Below, one piece after another: positions 35,166 to 40,329 of a stretch of DNA of 40,329 nt (positions are counted from its first letter, which is position 1; each line of letters starts with the position of its first letter). The translations under genes were made by a program, and so were the position numbers. The notes below the pieces were generated by a model. That model was not told the DNA's origin and searched no databases. It was given only the letters and a program-made list of their open reading frames with translations. This stretch comes from Agathobacter sp. (lineage in GTDB: Bacteria; Bacillota; Clostridia; Lachnospirales; Lachnospiraceae): assembly GCA_017623935.1 (NCBI GenBank), contig JAGAOC010000092.1:1-40329 (forward strand), written 5' to 3'.

Positions 35166-36152
35166 TTAATAAACATATTTTGTAAGATAAGAATCTGTCT
35201 CTGTTATATAATCCACTGGATCTCCGCTGGTGGAAGCAAAAGTCGGATCCATTAGCTTCCATTCGTTGCCATTGAATTGAATGATACCATTGATCCAGCC
35301 TTCACCAGAAATGTAAACACTGATCCAAGCATGGTAAACATCTTCCATATAACCAACTTCCAATCGGGTAGGGATGTTTTGAGTACGGAGCATAGTTGCC
35401 ATAACCGCTGCATAGTCAAAGCAAATACCGGACTGGGCAGCATAGACTTCGTCTACTACAGGCAGATAACCGCTTGCGACAGTAGCAGCTTTGTCGTAGT
35501 CGTAAGTAAAGTTTGTAGAGATAAAATTGTAAACATTTTCAACGACTTCCAGATCACTGTCGGCTGGGCGAGCAAGTTGTGAGCCTTTGTCAACAACAGT
35601 AGAACTCGATGAAAAATCCACATATTGATTCGCATATAAATATGGTCCAAATTCATTGGAAATAGCAACCTCGATATTTTGTGTAAATAATGTGGAATAT
35701 GTAGTACCCTCAATAAATTCAAATACGCCTAAGGTGTAGCTTCCATTGCCCGCGGTAAGAGGAAATGTCTCATATCCGCCATGGAGATTATAGGTATAGG
35801 CTACTTGATCTGGTCCAGTTACCTGAAATTTGACCTTGGGATTTGAACCGGTGTAATTCACCATCAGATATCCGTCGTCTGTATGGGAAACATCAATGGT
35901 AACGGATTCATTACCCAAAGTGCTTGCACCATCAGCGGAACCGATCAAAACTACTGGAGTACAATCTCGGCTTCCAACCTTGGCAGAATTGGAAGCATCT
36001 ATGATCGCTGATTCGGAGGAAGCAGTATCCGAGGAACTGGAAGTCTCCGGAGAGGGATCCGTATTCGTTGGTTCTCCACAGGAACACAAAGTAAGGCAGG
36101 TCGCCGCAGCAATTGGAACGAATATGCGGGATAAAAAAGACCTGTGTCTCAT
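35166..36152 (-). CDS. Transglutaminase-like (papain-fold) lipoprotein
   Basis: This protein of about 328 residues opens the PilC/PilT operon. It has a lipoprotein signal with LCSC (lipid-modified C25) and a Ser/Thr-rich linker. A beta domain (about 60-165) follows, and then a transglutaminase core with C244 in SGICFDYAAVMA, H274 in YHAWISV and D302 in KLMDPTF, the usual Cys-His-Asp triad. In bacteria this fold serves as protease, peptidase or cross-linking enzyme, and the substrate is unknown. The ATG at 36152 is chosen because AGGGAGA lies six bases upstream; an ATG at 36173 lacks one. Being first in a pilus operon, it may process or cross-link surface proteins. Confidence 0.85.
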   Translation of the reverse strand: MRHRSFLSRIFVPIAAATCLTLCSCGEPTNTDPSPETSSSSDTASSESAIIDASNSAKVGSRDCTPVVLIGSADGASTLGNESVTIDVSHTDDGYLMVNYTGSNPKVKFQVTGPDQVAYTYNLHGGYETFPLTAGNGSYTLGVFEFIEGTTYSTLFTQNIEVAISNEFGPYLYANQYVDFSSSSTVVDKGSQLARPADSDLEVVENVYNFISTNFTYDYDKAATVASGYLPVVDEVYAAQSGICFDYAAVMATMLRTQNIPTRLEVGYMEDVYHAWISVYISGEGWINGIIQFNGNEWKLMDPTFASTSGDPVDYITETDSYLTKYVY

Positions 36153-36204
36153 GGGTGTTCTCCCTATGTTCATTTATTTTTGATAATTAAATATAACTTA
36201 GACT

Positions 36205-36210
36205 ATTATA
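36205..36210 (-). promoter_or_regulatory. Possible -10 box for the lipoprotein/pilC/pilT operon
   Basis: TATAAT on the minus strand lies about 50 bases before the lipoprotein start. I see no good -35 at the proper distance, so this is tentative. Confidence 0.35.
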
Positions 36211-36287
36211 GCTCAATCTCACTAAAAAAGAAATCACAAATTTGGGAAAAGATGGACAAAAAATAGATTATTTTAAGCGGAAAAATC

Positions 36288-36303
36288 TGTACAAAAAAGT
36301 ACA
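36288..36303. promoter_or_regulatory. Inverted repeat TGTAC-N6-GTACA in the divergent intergenic region
   Basis: A perfect 5-bp inverted repeat with an A6 centre lies between the divergently read lipoprotein and HAD genes. It has operator-like symmetry; no regulator is known. The remaining 215-base gap (36153-36367) is AT-rich without a gene. Confidence 0.35.
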
Positions 36304-36367
36304 AATAGGATAAGGTATATAAAATAAAAAGGTAATGCAAGCATAATAAGGTCGGAGAAACAACAAG

Positions 36368-37036
36368 ATGAGAACTTTTTCAGTAAATATGATCGCAGAT
36401 GGAGGCTTCAAAGGAGTCATCTTTGATCTGGACGGAACATTATTAGATTCTATGCAAATCTGGGAAGATGTTGGTGAGAAATATCTCCTTTCCCAGGGTG
36501 TAAGACCAGAAGAAGATCTAAGAGAGACTTTGAGGACTATGAGTCTTCGGCAGGCAGCCGAATATTGCCAGAAGAACTATAAGGTAAAAAAGACCGTAGA
36601 GGAGATCATAGAGGGTGTCACAGGGATCGTAGAAGATTTTTACAAGAAGGAAGCAGAATTAAAGCCCGGTGTAAAGGAATTTTTAGAAGAACTTTCTGCG
36701 CAGGATATTAAGATGTGCGTAGCTACAGCTTCGGAAATGGAATTAGTAGAAGCAGCACTGACAAGATGTGGGGTAAGGGATTATTTTGTGGATATTTTGA
36801 CCTGCAGTCAGGTAGGATGTGGAAAAGACCAGCCTGTGATCTATGAAGAAGCACTAAAGATCCTAGGTACGGAAAAATCGAAGACCCTGGTGTTTGAAGA
36901 TTCCCTTCACGCCATCACCACAGCAAAACAGGCAGGTTTTACTGTGGTGGGAGTGTATGAACCTTCCGAACAGGATCAGGAAAGCGTTCGGGGATCAGTG
37001 GATTATTATATTGAAGATTTTTACATGGACAAATAA
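36368..37036 (+). CDS. HAD superfamily phosphatase (beta-phosphoglucomutase-like subfamily)
   Basis: This 222-residue cytoplasmic hydrolase has the four HAD motifs: DLDGT (motif I, nucleophile Asp, about 21-25), VATAS (motif II), the lysine in GCGKDQPV (motif III) and VFEDSLHAI (motif IV). The helical cap inserted after motif I is of the subfamily IA type seen in sugar-phosphate phosphatases and beta-phosphoglucomutase. The substrate cannot be told from sequence. The ATG at 36368 has GGAG ten bases upstream. A response-regulator gene follows 14 bases later, possibly in the same transcript. Confidence 0.88.
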   Translation: MRTFSVNMIADGGFKGVIFDLDGTLLDSMQIWEDVGEKYLLSQGVRPEEDLRETLRTMSLRQAAEYCQKNYKVKKTVEEIIEGVTGIVEDFYKKEAELKPGVKEFLEELSAQDIKMCVATASEMELVEAALTRCGVRDYFVDILTCSQVGCGKDQPVIYEEALKILGTEKSKTLVFEDSLHAITTAKQAGFTVVGVYEPSEQDQESVRGSVDYYIEDFYMDK

Positions 37037-37050
37037 GTAGAAGGAAAGAT

Positions 37051-37731
37051 ATGTATCGTATATTATTAGTAGAAGATGACAGAGGAATTGCAGAAGCAAT
37101 TGAAGAACAGGCAAAAATGTGGAATCTTGAGGTGCACTGTGTCCAGAATTTTAGAAATATTATGGAGGAGTTTTCTCAGGTGGAGCCCCATCTGGTGCTC
37201 TTAGATATTGGGCTCCCCTTTTTTGATGGATATTATTGGTGCAACCAGATTCGAAGAGTATCGAAAGTTCCTATTATCTTTATTTCTTCCGCCGCGGATA
37301 ATATGAATATTGTCATGGCGATGAATATGGGAGCAGACGACTTTATTGCCAAGCCCTTTGATCAGAGTGTATTGATGGCGAAGGTTCAGGCGATGCTACG
37401 GAGAACCTATGATTTTGGCGCATCGGTTCCGATTTTAGAGCACAAGGGAGCTTTGTTGAACACAGGGGATCATTCCCTAACCTATCAGGGGGAGAAAGTG
37501 CCGTTGACAAAAAATGAGTTTAAGATCCTTTTGATCCTAATGGAGAATAAAGATCGGGTAGTCAGCCGAGAAAAGCTGATGGAGAAGCTGTGGGAAAGTG
37601 ATAGCTTTATTGATGAGAATACATTGACCGTTAATGTGGGTAGGCTTCGGAAAAAGTTAGAAGGTGCTGGATTAACGGATTTTATTGCCACAAAATTTGG
37701 AGAGGGATATATCATAACCTCAGAGGTGTAG
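37051..37731 (+). CDS. OmpR/PhoB-family response regulator (BceR-like)
   Basis: This 226-residue DNA-binding regulator has a receiver domain with the acidic pair E8/D9/D10, the phosphorylated aspartate D52 in LLDIGLP, a Ser at 79-80 and K101 in FIAKPF. A winged-helix output domain follows (about 127-224), with LTKNEFKILLILMENKDRVVSRE. The histidine kinase and Bce-type transporter downstream identify it as BceR-like, a sensor of peptide antibiotics or cell-wall stress. AGAAGGAAAG precedes the ATG. It probably binds the inverted repeat at 38736-38751. Confidence 0.93.
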   Translation: MYRILLVEDDRGIAEAIEEQAKMWNLEVHCVQNFRNIMEEFSQVEPHLVLLDIGLPFFDGYYWCNQIRRVSKVPIIFISSAADNMNIVMAMNMGADDFIAKPFDQSVLMAKVQAMLRRTYDFGASVPILEHKGALLNTGDHSLTYQGEKVPLTKNEFKILLILMENKDRVVSREKLMEKLWESDSFIDENTLTVNVGRLRKKLEGAGLTDFIATKFGEGYIITSEV

Positions 37732-37741
37732 GAGGAAGCGA

Positions 37742-38731
37742 GTGAGATTATTTGTTCAATACATAAAACAGCGAAAAAGAGAAATTCTGCTGGGAGCAGG
37801 CTTTTTTCTTATTTTTCTGGTTTGTTTTCTGTTGTATCGTCTTCCTTTGCAGGTGGTGTGTTACCCGGCAGTCCTCTGCGCTCTGATCGGTGGCATTTGT
37901 GCATGGGCCGACTTTCGGAAAATGTGCAAAAAGCACAGAATGTTGGAAAAAATAAAAAGCTATATGGACGTACTGGCGGGGGCTTTACCTGATCCGAAAA
38001 GTGTAGAGGAGCAGGATTATCAGAATGTGATTCAGATGATGTGCCGGTTCCAAAAGGACTATGAGCAGGGTATGACTCTTCGATATGAAGATATGGTGGA
38101 GTATTATACAGTCTGGGCGCATCAGATCAAGACACCCATTGCTTCTATGCGGCTTACCTTGCAAAATGAAGATTCTTCTTTAGCCCGGAAATTATCCGGA
38201 GATCTGTTCCGCATTGAGCAGTATGTGGAAATGGCACTCATGTTCCTGCGACTGGATGAAAAGACCACAGATTATGTGATCAAAGAGCAGGATCTGGATG
38301 ATATCCTTCGCGGTGCTGTAAGAAAATTTGCAGGAGAATTTATCAGCAGGAAGATCAAATTGGAGTATGAACCCTTGGATTGCAGGATCATTACCGATGA
38401 AAAATGGCTTTCCTTTGTGGTAGAGCAGATCTTATCTAACGCTTTAAAATATACTCAATCTGGAAGTATTGCTATTACAATAGAGGCGCCGAAGGTACTC
38501 TGCATTCAAGATACGGGAATAGGAATTGCACCGGAAGATCTGCCGAGGATCTTTGAAAAGGGTTATACCGGTTTTAATGGCAGAAGAGACAAAAGAGCCA
38601 GCGGGATCGGATTGTATCTTTGCAAGAAGGTCTGTGATAATCTGGGACATCAGATTAAGGTGGATTCTGTCTTGGGAGAGGGGACAAGAGTATTTATCGA
38701 TCTTGATCAGAGAAAATTAGAAATAGAATAG
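37742..38731 (+). CDS. Intramembrane-sensing histidine kinase (BceS-like)
   Basis: This 329-residue membrane kinase has two N-terminal membrane helices (about 15-32 and 38-55) and almost no external loop, which fits a kinase that senses through its partner transporter. The phosphorylated histidine is H127 in YYTVWAHQIKTPIASM, and the ATPase domain has QILSNALKYT (N box), IQDTGIGI (G1) and RASGIGLYLCKK (G2). It starts at GTG 37742, supported by AGGAGG a few bases upstream, ten bases after the regulator gene. Confidence 0.92.
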   Translation: MRLFVQYIKQRKREILLGAGFFLIFLVCFLLYRLPLQVVCYPAVLCALIGGICAWADFRKMCKKHRMLEKIKSYMDVLAGALPDPKSVEEQDYQNVIQMMCRFQKDYEQGMTLRYEDMVEYYTVWAHQIKTPIASMRLTLQNEDSSLARKLSGDLFRIEQYVEMALMFLRLDEKTTDYVIKEQDLDDILRGAVRKFAGEFISRKIKLEYEPLDCRIITDEKWLSFVVEQILSNALKYTQSGSIAITIEAPKVLCIQDTGIGIAPEDLPRIFEKGYTGFNGRRDKRASGIGLYLCKKVCDNLGHQIKVDSVLGEGTRVFIDLDQRKLEIE

Positions 38732-38735
38732 ACTT

Positions 38736-38751
38736 CTTACAAAAATGTAAG
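38736..38751. promoter_or_regulatory. BceR-type operator (CTTACA-N4-TGTAAG)
   Basis: A perfect 6-bp inverted repeat with an AAAA centre sits four bases after the kinase stop codon. It matches the TNACA-N4-TGTAA pattern known for BceR-like regulators of Firmicutes. Its centre lies about 74 bases upstream of the predicted transcription start of the transporter genes. Confidence 0.7.
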
Positions 38752-38802
38752 ATTTGGAGGGGGAATTGTAAGCCAATTCGATGGCGGGACAATTCTCCTT
38801 TT

Positions 38803-38811
38803 TGCTAGAAT
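38803..38811 (+). promoter_or_regulatory. Possible extended -10 promoter of the Bce-type transporter genes
   Basis: TGCTAGAAT has the TGN extension but no recognisable -35, typical of an activator-dependent promoter. The predicted start falls just before AAAGGAGG of the ATPase gene, so the leader would be very short. Inverted repeats of GAATTG (38763-38768, 38774-38779, 38790-38795) lie between it and the operator. Confidence 0.4.
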
Positions 38812-38836
38812 GAAGAGGCAAAGGAGGAATAACAAC

Positions 38837-39598
38837 ATGAATATCTTAAAAGTAAATGGAGTGAAAAAAATATATACGACCCGATTTGGCGGGAATAAAG
38901 TGGAAGCATTAAAAAACGTCTCTTTTTCAGTAGAGCAGGGAGAATATGTAGCCATCATGGGAGAATCCGGTTCCGGAAAAAGTACCCTATTGAACATCCT
39001 GGCGTCTCTGGATAAGCCTACGGCAGGAACCGTGCTCTTAGATGGAAAAGATATTTCCAGGATCAAAGAGTCTCAATTAGCAACCTTCCGCAGAGATAAT
39101 CTGGGATTTGTATTTCAGGACTTTAATTTATTAGATACGTTTACACTAGAGGATAATATCTATCTTCCGCTGGTGTTAGCTGGGAAAAAGTATCCGGAAA
39201 TGAAGGAACGGCTTATGCCAATTGCAGAGCAGTTAGGGATCACCCAGCTATTGAAAAAATATCCTTATGAAGTATCCGGCGGACAGAAACAGAGGGCCGC
39301 TGCAGCCAGAGCCTTGATCACAGAACCACGGCTTATCTTAGCAGATGAGCCAACAGGAGCATTAGATTCCAGAGCTTCGGATGAACTACTGGAGCTTTTT
39401 GGTAAGATCAATGAAAATGGTCAGACTATCCTTATGGTAACTCATTCTGTAAAAGCAGCAAGTCATGCGGGCAGAGTACTGTTTATTAAGGATGGGGAAG
39501 TATTCCATCAGATCTACCGAGGCGGCAGCAGCAATGAGAAAATGTATGAAATGATATCTGATACTCTGACCCTTTTGGCAGCAGGAGGTGATAGATAA
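38837..39598 (+). CDS. Bce-type ABC transporter ATP-binding protein
   Basis: This 253-residue ATPase has Walker A GESGSGKS (42-49), the signature VSGGQKQR, Walker B LILADEPTGALD and the switch histidine in MVTHS. It belongs to the MacB/BceA-like group that works with ten-helix permeases in peptide-antibiotic resistance and sensing. The ATG at 38837 is chosen because AAAGGAGG lies nine bases upstream; an ATG at 38810 precedes that site. The stop codon overlaps the permease start by one base. The substrate cannot be read from the sequence. Confidence 0.93.
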   Translation: MNILKVNGVKKIYTTRFGGNKVEALKNVSFSVEQGEYVAIMGESGSGKSTLLNILASLDKPTAGTVLLDGKDISRIKESQLATFRRDNLGFVFQDFNLLDTFTLEDNIYLPLVLAGKKYPEMKERLMPIAEQLGITQLLKKYPYEVSGGQKQRAAAARALITEPRLILADEPTGALDSRASDELLELFGKINENGQTILMVTHSVKAASHAGRVLFIKDGEVFHQIYRGGSSNEKMYEMISDTLTLLAAGGDR

Positions 39599-40329
39599 TG
39601 AAAAACGGATTTTATCCGAAAATGGCATTTATGGGGATCCGAAACAATAAAAAGTTTTATCTTCCTTATCTGCTGACCTGCATCAGTATGGTTGCCATGC
39701 AGTATATTGTGGCGTTTTTGGAAGACACCCCGTTATTAGACGTTATGCGGGGCGGAGCTACTGTAAGAACAGTCTTAGGAATGGGAAAATGGATGATCGC
39801 GATCTTTTCCGTAATCTTTTTGTTTTATACACATTCCTTTTTGATCCGCAGAAGAAATAAAGAATTTGGTCTGTATAATATTTTAGGTATGGGAAAAGGA
39901 AATATTGGAAAGATCATGTTTTGGGAGACTCTGATCATAACCGGGATCTCTCTGGGGGCGGGATTAGTATTCGGAATTGCTTTTTCAAAAATGGCAGAGC
40001 TTGGACTTATGAACCTTGTAAAGTCAGAGGTTTATTATGACTTTTTTATTTCCGTTCCAGCCTTAGTGTTAACGGTGATCATTTTCACGGCAATTTCCTT
40101 TTTGATACTGTTGGATTCTTTACGGCAGATTCACGTTTCCAACCCCACAGAATTACTTCGAAGTGACAGAGCCGGTGAAAAACCTCCAAAAGCCAATTGG
40201 TTTGCAGGGATTTTAGGACTCATTATCTTAGTGGCAGCCTATTATCTGGCACTTTCCATTGAAGAGCCGGTGTCAGCCATGATCTGGTTCTTTGTAGCAG
40301 TTATCATGGTAGTTATTGCAACCTATTTG
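39598..40329 (+). CDS. Bce-type ABC transporter permease (partial, 3' end beyond window)
   Basis: The first 244 codons are open to the window end with no stop. The ATG at 39598 overlaps the TAA of the ATPase gene and follows GGAGGTG. The translation starts KNGFYPKMAFMGIRNNKKFYLPY and shows hydrophobic helices near 20-40, 65-80, 105-128, 150-175, 205-222 and 228-244. SFLIRRRNKEFGLYNILGMGK is the FtsX/BceB segment after the second helix. The large external domain that recognises peptide antibiotics would lie beyond the window. Confidence 0.9.
   Translation, partial: MKNGFYPKMAFMGIRNNKKFYLPYLLTCISMVAMQYIVAFLEDTPLLDVMRGGATVRTVLGMGKWMIAIFSVIFLFYTHSFLIRRRNKEFGLYNILGMGKGNIGKIMFWETLIITGISLGAGLVFGIAFSKMAELGLMNLVKSEVYYDFFISVPALVLTVIIFTAISFLILLDSLRQIHVSNPTELLRSDRAGEKPPKANWFAGILGLIILVAAYYLALSIEEPVSAMIWFFVAVIMVVIATYL

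Overview
The window reads as a chromosomal segment of a low-to-moderate-GC Gram-positive anaerobe of the Clostridia, most likely a Lachnospiraceae-type gut bacterium. This is inferred from AGGAGG-type ribosome binding sites, the style of the F-type ATP synthase genes, LPxTG-type surface proteins with class C sortases, a Clostridia-style PilT/PilC operon and a Bce-type two-component/ABC module. I see no tRNA, rRNA, CRISPR array, insertion sequence or prophage gene.

Region 1 (1-7969) is housekeeping. An ABC-2 type ATPase ends in a terminator. A promoter then leads into a complete ATP synthase operon, atpZ-atpI-atpB-atpE-atpF-atpH-atpA-atpG-atpD-atpC, closed by a strong terminator. The c subunit carries the residues of a Na+-binding site, so the enzyme is probably Na+-coupled.

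Region 2 (7992-10920) holds a MATE transporter interrupted by a one-base frameshift at an A AAA AAG heptamer, a pyruvate-kinase-like protein lacking the C-terminal domain, and about 580 bases without a conventional gene. That gap contains a bidirectional terminator, a near-consensus minus-strand promoter driving a tiny transcript with three micro-ORFs, and the plus-strand promoter of the next operon.

Region 3 (10735-31069) is a 20-kb surface-fibre locus. Its order is: coiled-coil protein, Gram-positive type signal peptidase, giant adhesin 1 (LPATG), major pilin (LPTTG), hairpin, class C sortase, a pilin-like protein with no sorting signal, two proteins with SipW-type signal peptides, a membrane-anchored TasA-like protein with an IKTGD motif, a MucBP-like membrane protein, an ER-type (SipW-like) signal peptidase, giant adhesin 2 (LPAAG) and a second sortase. 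It combines a sortase-assembled pilus with a SipW/TasA-like export branch, and its two giant paralogous adhesins lie at either end. This is the best candidate for an incompletely described system.

Region 4 (31127-36152, minus strand) converges on region 3 at a shared terminator. It is a compact type IV pilus-like operon: a transglutaminase-like lipoprotein, PilC, four small membrane-anchored pilin-like proteins and PilT. There is no PilB and no prepilin peptidase here.

Region 5 (36368-40329) holds a HAD phosphatase and then a Bce-type module (response regulator, intramembrane-sensing histidine kinase, ATPase, permease cut by the window end), with a BceR-like inverted repeat before the ATPase gene. 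Several gene starts were moved to the codon with the best-placed ribosome binding site.
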